Part shown: positions 27,637 to 36,530 of the stretch, piece by piece
How the letters are laid out: each line of letters starts with the position of its first letter
Numbering within the stretch: position 1 is the first letter of the stretch
Source: Pseudomonas lactis
GTDB lineage: Bacteria; Pseudomonadota; Gammaproteobacteria; Pseudomonadales; Pseudomonadaceae
Direction of reading: 5' to 3'
Assembly: GCF_001439845.1 (NCBI RefSeq)
Contig: NZ_JYLO01000011.1
Location: 124,001 to 188,000, forward strand
Length of the DNA stretch: 64,000 bases
Made by a program: the position numbers and the translations under genes
The notes under the pieces: generated by a model
What the model was told of the DNA's origin: nothing
The model's database searches: none
What the model saw: only the letters and a program-made list of their open reading frames with translations

Positions 27637-27647
27637 GGTCGGCTCCC

Positions 27648-29180
27648 TCAGAATTGGAAGTAAAGGAACGGCGAGAAACTCTGCGCCGACAGTTTGAGAA
27701 TCGACGCCACGAACAGCAGCAGCACCGCAGCGCGCATGGCGTAGCGTGGCCAGTCAGCGGTCCAGTAGGCCGGTTGCACGGCAGCGTCACGGCCCACGCT
27801 GAAACCGGGCTCGTGGATGCTGCCAGGGTTGTCGCCCGGTACGGCCTTGATCAGGCTCGGGTCGGCTGGCTTGGCCTTGTCGGCAGGGCGGTTGGTGTAG
27901 AAGTCGCGCAGGCCGAAGAACGCCAGCGTTGCATAGGCCACCACCAGGGTTGCCACTTGCAGGCCGGTAAGGTTGGCGCGGTTGAGTTCCGACAGTGACC
28001 ACTCGCCAAAGCTGAACATCGCACCGTACATACGCCCGGCAACGTGCAGGTTTTCGGCGCGGAAAATCACCCAGCCCATTACCACCAGCAGGAAGGTGAA
28101 GGCCCAGCGCAGCACATTGAAACTGCGCGGCGCGGTGTTCAGGCCGATGGCTTTTTCAATCGCCAGCCACATGCCGTGCCAGGCGCCCCACACGATGTAG
28201 GTGATGTTGGCGCCGTGCCACAGGCCACCGAGCAGCATGGTCAGGAACAGATTGCGGTAGGTGGTCAGCGTGCCTTTACGGTTGCCGCCCAGGGTGATGT
28301 ACAAGTAGTCACGCAGCCAGGTGGACAGGCTGATGTGCCAGCGCCGCCAGAACTCGGTGATCGACTGGCTGATGTAGGGCTGCTTGAAGTTTTCCATGAA
28401 GCGGAAACCCATCATCAAACCCAAGCCAATGGCCATGTCGCTGTAGCCGGAGAAGTCGAAGTACAGCTGCGCGGTGTAGGCCAGTGCGCCGAGCCAGGCG
28501 TCACCCGTGGTGGGGTTTTGCAGGGCGAAGCAATGATCGGCCACCACCGCGAGGGTGTCGGCAATAAAGACCTTCTTGATGAAACCCTGCATGAACCGCG
28601 TGCAGCCCTCGGAAAATTTATCCAGGGTGTGGGTGCGGTTGTTGAACTGGTCGGCCAGGTCGCGAAAGCGCAGCACGGGACCGGCGATCAGGTGCGGGAA
28701 GATCGCCACGAACGCTGCGAAGTCGATGAGGTTGCGGGTGGCCGGGGTGTCACCACGGTACACGTCGATGATGTAGCTGATGGACTCGAAGATGTAGAAC
28801 GAGATCCCGATCGGCAACAGCACGTGGGTGAGGATGAACGGCTCCAGGCCCGCCGACTTCATCATTACATTGATGCTGTCGACGCCGAAGTTGGCGTACT
28901 TGAAGTAGCCGAGGATGCACAGGTCGACCGCCACGCCGAGCAATAGCCAGCGCTGCGCCGGCTTGGTACGAACGCCCGCGGCACCGACCTTGAGGCCGAT
29001 CCAGTAGTTCCACAGCGTGACGGCCGCGAACAGCGCCAGGAAGTCCACTCGCCACCAGGCGTAGAACACGTAGCTGGCAATCAGCAGCAGCAGGTTGCGA
29101 TAGCGTTGCCCGCTCAAATAGTACAAGCCGAGGAAGATCGGCAAGAACAGAAACAGGAACACATTGGACGAGAAAACCAT
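27648..29180 (-). CDS. algI: MBOAT O-acyltransferase AlgI
   Basis: A 510-residue polytopic inner-membrane protein that moves acetyl groups to the periplasm for alginate acetylation. I chose ATG 29180 (MVFSSNVFLFLFLPIF), the normal family start. The MBOAT signature WRRWHISLSTWLRDYLYI and the conserved His in LGGLWHGANITYIVWG are present. A ~107-bp palindromic repeat lies just upstream, separating it from algL. Confidence 0.96.
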   Translation of the reverse strand: MVFSSNVFLFLFLPIFLGLYYLSGQRYRNLLLLIASYVFYAWWRVDFLALFAAVTLWNYWIGLKVGAAGVRTKPAQRWLLLGVAVDLCILGYFKYANFGVDSINVMMKSAGLEPFILTHVLLPIGISFYIFESISYIIDVYRGDTPATRNLIDFAAFVAIFPHLIAGPVLRFRDLADQFNNRTHTLDKFSEGCTRFMQGFIKKVFIADTLAVVADHCFALQNPTTGDAWLGALAYTAQLYFDFSGYSDMAIGLGLMMGFRFMENFKQPYISQSITEFWRRWHISLSTWLRDYLYITLGGNRKGTLTTYRNLFLTMLLGGLWHGANITYIVWGAWHGMWLAIEKAIGLNTAPRSFNVLRWAFTFLLVVMGWVIFRAENLHVAGRMYGAMFSFGEWSLSELNRANLTGLQVATLVVAYATLAFFGLRDFYTNRPADKAKPADPSLIKAVPGDNPGSIHEPGFSVGRDAAVQPAYWTADWPRYAMRAAVLLLFVASILKLSAQSFSPFLYFQF

Positions 29181-29256
29181 CCCGATCTCTCCATGTTTAA
29201 CCAACAGTCAAGGGCCAGAGCCCCCCCAAACCCCCCACGATGTCGGGGGAGGTTGT

Positions 29257-29363
29257 GATCGTTCCCACGCTCTGCGTGGGAATGCCTCTTGTGGCGCTCT
29301 GCGCCACGCTTTGGGACGCACAGCGTCCCGTGCTGCATTCCCACGCAGAGCGTGGGAACGATC
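29257..29363. repeat. ~107-bp imperfect palindromic repeat between algL and algI
   Basis: GATCGTTCCCACGCTCTGCG at the left end is matched by its complement at the right end (CGCAGAGCGTGGGAACGATC), with inner arms GGCGCTCTGCGCC and GGGACGCACAGCGTCCC. This is a dispersed element of fluorescent pseudomonads. Confidence 0.88.
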
Positions 29364-29368
29364 AGCGA

Positions 29369-30478
29369 CTAGCTGCCTTTGTTGCCTTTTTCATGCGCCG
29401 GGTCGTAGACCTTGGTCAGGTCACCGCCCAGGCGGAAGGTCTTGAACGGTTGCATGCCATGCTTGCGTTCGATCACATCCGGCGCGCAGGTGTAGAGGGA
29501 GCAGAAGGGCTCAAGCCAGGCAAATTTCATGTCTTCCTTGAGGTCCTTCATGTCCTGCTCTTTGCCGTTCTTTTGCTCGAAGATGTCCGGGTCTTTCACT
29601 CCGGCTAGCACCTTGTCACCCAGGCGCTTGAGCGCGCTGTTGTTTTCCTGGCGCAGGTCCACGCCGTTGACCAGGGCAAAGCTGGCGATCATCGACAGCG
29701 GCGGCAGCGCGTAGTTGTGGTACGACAGGGCGCGCTGCTGGCGCTTCAATTCGTTCGGCAGGAAACCCTGATCATCGACCTGGTTCACGCCGACCTTGTA
29801 TTCCTTCACCGCCCAGTCAAACAGGTCGCGGCGGTTGGTAGCGATGGACGTTGCCATCACCGACCAGGCGGCCCAGTAGGAGTGGTTGTTGGTTTTTTCC
29901 AGGGGCAGGTTGTCCCAGTCGCTCACCACCTGGTCGGCCAGCTTGTTGAACCAGGCTTCGATTTGCTGGGCTTCCTGCGGGTACTTGGCCAGCGGCTGCG
30001 ACTCGGAGAACTTCAAGCGCACATAGGCCGAGGCCATGCTGCCCAATGCCCATTTGCGCATGGACTTGCCGGTGTGGTTGAAGTCCTTGGACATCAACGC
30101 ATCGGCCTTGGCCCATGACACCAGCCAGTTCAGGGTGCATTCGAGCTGCTGTGGGCGGCCGTCACGCATGAACTGCATCACCCGTTTGCTGGTGTCTTTT
30201 TCCAGCTTGGTGATATCGGCGGTGCTGTCGCGAAAGGCTTTTTCCGACTGCACATTCAGGGTCGAACGGGCGTTGTCGGAGCCTTCGTATTTGCTGCGAA
30301 ACTGCAACGGCCCGGTGTAGGGCGTTGGCATGCTGTCGCAATCATTCTTGAAGTCGCCGGTCTTGAACGCTTCGATCGGTGCGAAGTAACCCTGGGGCGG
30401 ACGCAGCGGCGCGGCGGCGTTGGCTGCCCCGGCGAAGATCGCCAGGCCCAGCAACGATGGAATCAGTAACTTCTGCAT
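29369..30478 (-). CDS. algL: poly(beta-D-mannuronate) lyase
   Basis: A 369-residue periplasmic alginate lyase that degrades polymer misplaced in the periplasm. I chose ATG 30478, which has GAGG six bases before it, over ATG 30490, which overlaps the algX stop; the shorter form gives a clean signal peptide (MQKLLIPSLLGLAIFAGAANA) and the usual family length. The catalytic Asn-His is in TNNHSYWAAW and the Arg/Tyr region in KRQQRALSYHNYALPPL. It folds as an alpha/alpha toroid. Confidence 0.95.
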   Translation of the reverse strand: MQKLLIPSLLGLAIFAGAANAAAPLRPPQGYFAPIEAFKTGDFKNDCDSMPTPYTGPLQFRSKYEGSDNARSTLNVQSEKAFRDSTADITKLEKDTSKRVMQFMRDGRPQQLECTLNWLVSWAKADALMSKDFNHTGKSMRKWALGSMASAYVRLKFSESQPLAKYPQEAQQIEAWFNKLADQVVSDWDNLPLEKTNNHSYWAAWSVMATSIATNRRDLFDWAVKEYKVGVNQVDDQGFLPNELKRQQRALSYHNYALPPLSMIASFALVNGVDLRQENNSALKRLGDKVLAGVKDPDIFEQKNGKEQDMKDLKEDMKFAWLEPFCSLYTCAPDVIERKHGMQPFKTFRLGGDLTKVYDPAHEKGNKGS

Positions 30479-30486
30479 AAGTAACC

Positions 30487-31935
30487 TCATTGCCCCGTTG
30501 ACGCGGTCTGTTGACCACCGGCGGGGAATACGTTGCGTGTGCAAATTTTCGCTTCAACCTTCTGCGCCGCAGCGCCCGCTTCGGGGCCCTGCACTTCCAC
30601 GGCCAGCAAGTTCTGCGAGGCCCAGTCTTCATCGGTGCGCAGTTCAAAGGCGAAACGCCCGTCTGTATCGGATGTTTCGGGTTTCTCGATCTTGATGTCC
30701 TCGTGGCGCCCGTTCATGTACCAGAGGGTGGCTTGCAAGGTTTTCACCGACGGATCGGCGAAGCGGATATCGACCTGATGGTTGGCGTTGCGCAGGTCTT
30801 TGTTGGCGCTGTTGACCATCAGTTCGTTTTTGCCCGGTTTGAGCGTGGTGCTGGCCGACATTTGCGCGGTCTTGCCTTCGCAGCCGTTGTCTAGCAGCGC
30901 CATCATCTGGCGGTAGATGGTTTCCTGGTCGAGGCGGTACAGCGGCGAGAATTCCCAGATCAGGATCTTCGGCGGGCTCTTCTGAAATTCATCGCTGCCC
31001 AGGTACTGCAGCATCGAACCTTCCAGGCCACCGCCGGGGAAGGCGACGTTGAGGATGTCGGCACCGATTTCTTCTTCCAGGAAGCCGGCGAAGTTGTAGT
31101 TCTTGCCACTGTGGCTGGTGCCCACCAGGGTGATCTGCGGGTTGCCCGAATCGCCGAACAGGTCGCCGTCACCGGCTTCGCCCTTGGGCTCGGTGGTGAA
31201 CTGGTCCATGTACTGGATCGCATAGCTGGTGCCACACAGTTGCCCGGCCATGTTGTGCAGGGTGCCGGTCTTGCCCATGCGGCCCGAGCGCTTGGTCTCG
31301 AACTCACGCTTGGGAATCTCGGCATATTCCGGCATCTGCTTGACCTTGGCCGCGACGATTTTCGCGGTGCGCTGGGCGCCGTAAGGGGTCCAGTGCTGGT
31401 CGCCACGGAAGTAAAAGTCGTGGGCCGGCAATTCATCCGGCAGTTGCTCGTTGGTCAGCGGCGACAGGTCTGGCACCACGTAGCCCATCTTGGCGAAGCG
31501 GCCGAGCATGGTCTTGTAGTTGGTCAGGGCCTTGTCGAAATCGTACTTGGCCTTTTCCTCGGGGTTGAGCTTGTTGCGGTTCACCAGGCCACGGGTCGGC
31601 TGGTAGACCACCACCAGTTCCACGCCCTTGCTCTTGAACGCATCGTGCAACTGCTGCATGCGCTTGTAGCCGGCCGGGGTGGTGTCGAACTCGGTGCGCA
31701 GGTCTTCCTGGGTACGGAACAGCCAGTCGCCCTGGGCTTGTACCAGGGTGGTGAAGTTCTGCTGGTAGCGCGTGGTGTAGTTCTTCGCGTCGTGGGCGGC
31801 CGGGCACAGGCTGCAGCACGGCTCGGCGGTGAAGGTCGGAGCTTTCACTTCATCGGCGCGTACGCCCTGGCTGGCCGCCAGCAGGCCGAGGGTCAGACCC
31901 GAGAGGCTCAGCAGTTTGATCATGTGTGGGTGCAT
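30487..31935 (-). CDS. algX: alginate acetyltransferase/biosynthesis protein AlgX
   Basis: A 482-residue periplasmic protein that acetylates polymannuronate and belongs to the export complex. I chose ATG 31935, which has GAGGATG at suitable spacing, over ATG 31944. A signal peptide is followed by a Cys-rich start (EPCCSLCPAAHD), the SGNH acetyltransferase domain with the Asp-His pair in RGDQHWTPYGAQRTAK and the Ser in VGTSHSGKNYNFAGF, and a C-terminal carbohydrate-binding module. Two genes follow with ATGA-type proximity. Confidence 0.95.
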   Translation of the reverse strand: MHPHMIKLLSLSGLTLGLLAASQGVRADEVKAPTFTAEPCCSLCPAAHDAKNYTTRYQQNFTTLVQAQGDWLFRTQEDLRTEFDTTPAGYKRMQQLHDAFKSKGVELVVVYQPTRGLVNRNKLNPEEKAKYDFDKALTNYKTMLGRFAKMGYVVPDLSPLTNEQLPDELPAHDFYFRGDQHWTPYGAQRTAKIVAAKVKQMPEYAEIPKREFETKRSGRMGKTGTLHNMAGQLCGTSYAIQYMDQFTTEPKGEAGDGDLFGDSGNPQITLVGTSHSGKNYNFAGFLEEEIGADILNVAFPGGGLEGSMLQYLGSDEFQKSPPKILIWEFSPLYRLDQETIYRQMMALLDNGCEGKTAQMSASTTLKPGKNELMVNSANKDLRNANHQVDIRFADPSVKTLQATLWYMNGRHEDIKIEKPETSDTDGRFAFELRTDEDWASQNLLAVEVQGPEAGAAAQKVEAKICTRNVFPAGGQQTASTGQ

Positions 31936-31946
31936 AAGGGTCATCC

Positions 31947-33500
31947 TCAGTCCTGCAATTCGGTCTGGCGTTCGACGGGGTCGATCAGCACGGCTTTCTG
32001 CTGGCGCACCAGCAGGTCGAGAATTTCTTCCTGGCGGTCACCCAGGATGCCGGAGAAGCTGATGCCGCTGGATTTGGTCGGCGCCAGCATCGACACGCGA
32101 TACAGTTCGATACTCAACGGCGAATCGATGGACAGCGGCCCGCTGCCGTTACCCGCCAGTTCCCCGCCGACCACGATCAGCGACACCTTGGCGTCGAACG
32201 GGTCGAGGGCGATGTCGCGGTCGGTGTCGGTCAAGTCCTTGATGTGGCCGTACACGCCGGTCAGCCCGTTGGCCATCGAGGTGTTTTCGTAGAGTTTGAT
32301 GTTCACGCTGTTACGCACGCGGATCCCGTGGCGACGGTTGCTGATCACCTTGTTGCCCCACAGCAGGTTGTCACCGCTCTCATAGAGGGTGATGCCGTCG
32401 GTGTGGTTGCGGTAGATCTCGTTGTCGGCGATCAGGTTGTTGACGCTGTTACGGTCGATCACCAGGCCCGACAGCTTGTTGTCATAGCTGCGGTTGTTGA
32501 AGATGAAGCTGTCGTTCACCTCCCGGGAAATGATGATGCCGTGCTTCTTCTTGGTGCCGTAGACGGTGTTGTCCGCGATGATCAGGCCGTGGGAACGGTC
32601 ATGGGGGTCAATGCCGTAGACGATGTTGTCTTTGTAGGTATTGCCCTTGATCACAAAGCCTGTGGTCTCGTAGCAGTAGAAGCCGTACCACATGTCCGAG
32701 AACTCGGAATCGATGATCCAACCGGTCGGCTCGGGGCGCTTGAGCACCTTGGCCATGTTCGGCGTGTACTGGGAAATACTCACCCCGTACGACTTACTGT
32801 TGGCGTAACCGAAGCTGGCCATCTTCGTTTTGGAGATATAGGTCTCGGTGCCGCCCCAGGCCAGCAGGAACGGGCGGAACTCCTTGGCCGACTTGAACAG
32901 CGCCGGGCCGTTGGCTTTTTCATCCCAGCCGGTGACCTTGGTATCGCGCACGAACAGCTGGCCGTCGTTGATCAAAAACGAACCGGCTTGCTGGGACAGG
33001 CGCAGCTCCTGGGTGTTTTTGTCGATATCGAGGATACCTTTACGGCCCACCACGATCGGCAACTTGGCCAGGAACACCCCCGGCGAGGTTTCGCTGAAGT
33101 ACTGCTTGGGCACTTTGCCCAGCAGGTCCTTGAGGTTCATGTAGCCGTCGTCGACGAAGATCGCCTGGGGAATGCCATGCTGGCGCACCACCCATTCGGC
33201 CATCTTGTTATCGCCGCCGATAAAGTCCTTGAGCGCGTCTTCCTGCATCATGCGGCGGATGCTGATTTTGCCCGCCTTGGTCTTGACGATTTTCTTTTCC
33301 ATCGCCTGCGCGGTGTAGCCCGACAGGTCGGGCAGCGCCGGCTTGGCCATTTCCAGCGGCGCGGTGGGCGGGCTGGAAATGGTATAGGTCTTGGCCTGTT
33401 GCAGTTCCTTGGCGATGGTCGGCGCCTTGGCCGCCGTATCGGCGAACGCTGTGGCGCTGGCCATCAGCATTGCCGCGACGAGTAGGCTTTGAGCATTCAT
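31947..33500 (-). CDS. algG: mannuronan C5-epimerase
   Basis: A 517-residue periplasmic enzyme converting D-mannuronate to L-guluronate in the polymer. I chose ATG 33500, preceded by GGGAG; an upstream ATG at 33515 coincides with the end of algE and lacks spacing for a ribosome site. After the signal peptide (MNAQSLLVAAMLMASATAFA), a right-handed beta-helix fills residues ~200-430 with repeats of the type HGIIISREVNDSFIFNN. The catalytic DPHD motif is in YGIDPHDRSHGL. Confidence 0.95.
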   Translation of the reverse strand: MNAQSLLVAAMLMASATAFADTAAKAPTIAKELQQAKTYTISSPPTAPLEMAKPALPDLSGYTAQAMEKKIVKTKAGKISIRRMMQEDALKDFIGGDNKMAEWVVRQHGIPQAIFVDDGYMNLKDLLGKVPKQYFSETSPGVFLAKLPIVVGRKGILDIDKNTQELRLSQQAGSFLINDGQLFVRDTKVTGWDEKANGPALFKSAKEFRPFLLAWGGTETYISKTKMASFGYANSKSYGVSISQYTPNMAKVLKRPEPTGWIIDSEFSDMWYGFYCYETTGFVIKGNTYKDNIVYGIDPHDRSHGLIIADNTVYGTKKKHGIIISREVNDSFIFNNRSYDNKLSGLVIDRNSVNNLIADNEIYRNHTDGITLYESGDNLLWGNKVISNRRHGIRVRNSVNIKLYENTSMANGLTGVYGHIKDLTDTDRDIALDPFDAKVSLIVVGGELAGNGSGPLSIDSPLSIELYRVSMLAPTKSSGISFSGILGDRQEEILDLLVRQQKAVLIDPVERQTELQD

Positions 33501-33514
33501 GGCGCAGGCTCCCA

Positions 33515-35005
33515 TCAGAATTTCCAGACCACGTCGACAAACGCGCGGTGCATGTAGGAGTCGACCTGGCTGCCATAGGCATCGCCGGGCTTGAACACGC
33601 CCGCACGCAAACGCACCAGCGCCGATGGCTCGTCGATCGACTGGCTCAGCGCCGCAGGCAGCAAGCCTTTCTTGAAGTACTTGGTGACCACCAGGTCCAT
33701 CTCTTGGCCGAGGTCTTTCTTGCCGTCTTCAAGGGGCAGGGAGGTGCTGGAGAGGATCGCGCCGGTGACGTCATCGGTGTTGTTCTGCACCGCGTCGATA
33801 CCGTTGCTGCCCACCGGCTTGTTGCCGTCCACGCGCCAGAACTTGTGGTACACCAGGCTGGCGTCATAGTCCTCGCGCAGTTGCCAGGAACCGAACAGGC
33901 TCATGGACTGCATGTTGTTCATTTCGCCGCGAAACGCTTCACCGAAGCGATGCACACGCGACTGGGTGCCGGTCCAGTTCGAACGGTTGCTTTGCAGGCC
34001 GTTCTGTTCGTACTCGGCACTGGCGCGCGAGTACGCGGCACCCACTTGCCACTGCGGATCCAGGCGCAGGCGCACGCCGATGTCGGTGGCCCAGCCGCTC
34101 AGGTCATCGCTGCGCTTGGCGCTGGTGGGGCGCGAGCCGTCGGCGTTCAAGGCGTTGACCTTGTCGCGGTCGCCGCGCATGCCGGTGATGCTGGCCCAGT
34201 AGTTGACCGTGTTGGTGTTGCGCCAGTTATAGGCATCGCTGTTGGCTTCGATGCCCAGCCAGGTCAGGTCGCCGTTTTCGCGCTTGTCCAGCGGGTCGCT
34301 GGCGACACCCGGTTCGGCGTAGTCGAGCTTGCCGTCGTCGTGGGTGTGGTGGCCGCGCACGCCGATCCACTGGCCCGGTGTCCACTGGTAGGCGGCGTCG
34401 GCGTAGAAGTGCTGGCGGTCTTTGTCGACCGGTGACAGTTCCTTGAGGTCGGTGCGGTATTCGCTGAAGCGTTCGGCGGCGCCGACATTGGCCTTGAGCA
34501 AGGTGGTGTCGAAGGTCCAGTTCAGCGCTTCGATGTTGGTGTCGCGCCATTGGCCGTCGTCATTGCGCAGGCGCTGGCGGCCGAACTTGAGGATCTCGCC
34601 GGGGTAGGGCGTGAAGCCGCTGTAGCCGACCCAGAACTCACGCAGGGCCAGGTAGTTTTTCTTGGCCTTGCGGTCGTCGTTGCTCGACTGCTGCTCGGTA
34701 GTGTCATCGGCCGACTGTTGCAGGGTGTCGGTCTCGATGATGTCGCTGGACACTACGGCCTGGCCCATGGCGTAGGCGCTCCACGCGCCGCTTTCGCCGT
34801 AGATCCAGGGGCGCAGGTCGAGGCCGATGCCGTTGACGTCGCCGCCTTTCTGGGTGCCGAGGTCGCGGTCATCTTCAGACTGCGCGGTGGCTTTGACTTC
34901 CAGGCCGAAGTTCTTGGCTTCGGTGAGCGCGGCCAGGGTCGGGCACGACCACAGCAGGGCGAAGGTCAGGCCGATGCCGGCCTTCACGAATGGGTTGAGC
35001 TTCAT
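33515..35005 (-). CDS. algE: alginate outer-membrane export porin AlgE
   Basis: A 496-residue outer-membrane beta-barrel through which alginate leaves the cell. The signal peptide is at residues 1-25 (FVKAGIGLTFALLWSCPTLA). The mature part shows alternating strands with arginine-rich and acidic loops (LKFGRQRLRNDDGQWRDTN; WIGVRGHHTHDD), and it ends with a strand finishing in aromatic residues (MHRAFVDVVWKF). The first base triplets overlap the algK stop (ATGA). Confidence 0.94.
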   Translation of the reverse strand: MKLNPFVKAGIGLTFALLWSCPTLAALTEAKNFGLEVKATAQSEDDRDLGTQKGGDVNGIGLDLRPWIYGESGAWSAYAMGQAVVSSDIIETDTLQQSADDTTEQQSSNDDRKAKKNYLALREFWVGYSGFTPYPGEILKFGRQRLRNDDGQWRDTNIEALNWTFDTTLLKANVGAAERFSEYRTDLKELSPVDKDRQHFYADAAYQWTPGQWIGVRGHHTHDDGKLDYAEPGVASDPLDKRENGDLTWLGIEANSDAYNWRNTNTVNYWASITGMRGDRDKVNALNADGSRPTSAKRSDDLSGWATDIGVRLRLDPQWQVGAAYSRASAEYEQNGLQSNRSNWTGTQSRVHRFGEAFRGEMNNMQSMSLFGSWQLREDYDASLVYHKFWRVDGNKPVGSNGIDAVQNNTDDVTGAILSSTSLPLEDGKKDLGQEMDLVVTKYFKKGLLPAALSQSIDEPSALVRLRAGVFKPGDAYGSQVDSYMHRAFVDVVWKF

Positions 35006-36522
35006 AGGGATTCCTCGCCGTCTTCTTCTTGCAGGGCGTGCAGTTGCAGCGTGCTTTGGGCCAGGGTGCCGCGGGCGGCCAGTTCCTGTTGCACCAGGCG
35101 TTGGCCTTCGGCGCGTTGCGCAGGCGTCAGCGGCGCTTCGAGCTGGGTGGCCAGGTCATTGGCTTCTGGCGTGTCCTGGGCCTTGGCCAACTGGCTGAAG
35201 ACATAGGCGTTCAATGGGTCGGGCTTGGTGCCCTTGCCTTGGGAAAACAGTTGGGCAATGGCGAAGTCGGCGCTGTTCTGGCCGTTGCGCGCTGCGGTCA
35301 GCAGGTGGTCCAGGGCTTTTTGCGGGTAAACCTTGCCCAGGTAGCCACGGCGGTAGATCTGGCCGAGGTAGTAATCGGCGGCCACTTCACGGCCCACGGC
35401 TTTCTCGAAATGCGCCTCGGCGGCCTTGGCATCGGCGGGCACCCACTTGCCTTCGTAGTAGAGCTTGCCCAGCAACAATTCGGCGCGTGGCTGGTCGGCG
35501 GCGCGGCCGTTGTCCAAGTACTTCATCATCTGCTCGACATCGCCCAGTTCAGGGAAGTCGTAGAGCAGTTGCGCCAGGCTGACCCAGGACGCCGGGTAGC
35601 CGGGAGCGATTTTTTCCAGCAAAGCCTGGGCGGTTTTTTCGTCCGGGGTGCCGAGGGTGGCATCGCCGAGTACGCGGGCGACGCTGTCGACGCGCTGGGC
35701 GGTGACGGTGCCACGGCTCACGCCTGCTTCCATTTGCTTGAGCAGTTCGGCCTGTTGTTCCGGCTGCTGTTTTTTCTGATAGACCGTGGCCAGCTCGACG
35801 TAGCAGATATCGGTGGTGTTCAGCGCGGCTTTGCAGATGCGCTCCACATCATCCAGATGCTGGTCGTAGGTACCTTGGGTGCGATACAGCAGCACCTGGG
35901 CCAGGCCGGCCTCCGGGTAACCCGCCGCCTGCCATTGGCTGATCTGCTGTTGGGCATTCACATTGGGGAAGCTGTGCGGGTATTGCAGATACAGCATCGC
36001 CAGCGGGATCAAGGTATTGCCTTCGCCATTGGCAAAGGCCTTTTTCAACAGGCTTTCGGCTTCATGGTGCTCGGCCTCAGTGGCGCCCGGCTTGGCCGTC
36101 AACAGGCGACCCAGGCGTGCCTGGGCGCGGGGCGAGGTGTCTGCCGCCGCACGGTAGGTGGCTTCGGCCTGCTTGATTTGCGCCGGGTCGCGTGTGCCGA
36201 CCTGGATATCGGCCAGGCCCACCTGGGCCTCGCTGTAGCCCAGTTCCGCCAGTTGCTGGTAATTCTGCTGTGCGGTGACGGTGTCGCCGCGCTTGAGGGC
36301 TTCGTTGGCCAGGCGCTGGTCGGGCAGGCCGGCGCAACCGGCCAGGCTCACGGCCAGTGCCAGCGCGCAGTACGCAGAGGCCAAGTGAAATCTGCTCTGT
36401 GTGGGAGCTGGCTTGCCTGCGATGGCATCGCTGCGGTGCAACTGATGCACCGAGTCGCCTGCATCGCGGGCAAGCCCGGCTCCCACATGGGTCAACGGTG
36501 TATTTGGAAGAGTCACAGGCAT
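35002..36522 (-). CDS. algK: alginate export lipoprotein AlgK (TPR/Sel1 repeats)
   Basis: An outer-membrane lipoprotein scaffold that helps place AlgE. The body is a chain of Sel1-like repeats (AELGYSEAQVGLADIQVGTRD; YYLGQIYRRGYLGKVYPQKALDHL). The lipobox SLAGC puts the acylated cysteine at residue 63 from ATG 36522, far deeper than normal. Residues ~12-41 are translated REP sequence (bases 36400-36487), in frame. A GAGG precedes both ATG 36522 and GTG 36516, so the old start seems kept, with the repeat inserted between it and the signal helix (CALALAVSLAGC). Whether such a long leader works is unknown; a downstream TTG at about 36384 is an alternative. Confidence 0.88.
   Translation of the reverse strand: MPVTLPNTPLTHVGAGLARDAGDSVHQLHRSDAIAGKPAPTQSRFHLASAYCALALAVSLAGCAGLPDQRLANEALKRGDTVTAQQNYQQLAELGYSEAQVGLADIQVGTRDPAQIKQAEATYRAAADTSPRAQARLGRLLTAKPGATEAEHHEAESLLKKAFANGEGNTLIPLAMLYLQYPHSFPNVNAQQQISQWQAAGYPEAGLAQVLLYRTQGTYDQHLDDVERICKAALNTTDICYVELATVYQKKQQPEQQAELLKQMEAGVSRGTVTAQRVDSVARVLGDATLGTPDEKTAQALLEKIAPGYPASWVSLAQLLYDFPELGDVEQMMKYLDNGRAADQPRAELLLGKLYYEGKWVPADAKAAEAHFEKAVGREVAADYYLGQIYRRGYLGKVYPQKALDHLLTAARNGQNSADFAIAQLFSQGKGTKPDPLNAYVFSQLAKAQDTPEANDLATQLEAPLTPAQRAEGQRLVQQELAARGTLAQSTLQLHALQEEDGEESL
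36400..36487. repeat. REP doublet inside the start of algK
   Basis: TGTGGGAGCTGGCTTGCC (36400) and GGCAAGCCCGGCTCCCACA (to 36487) form an inverted pair flanking a short spacer. It is read through in frame by algK. Confidence 0.9.
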
Positions 36523-36530
36523 GTCCTCGC

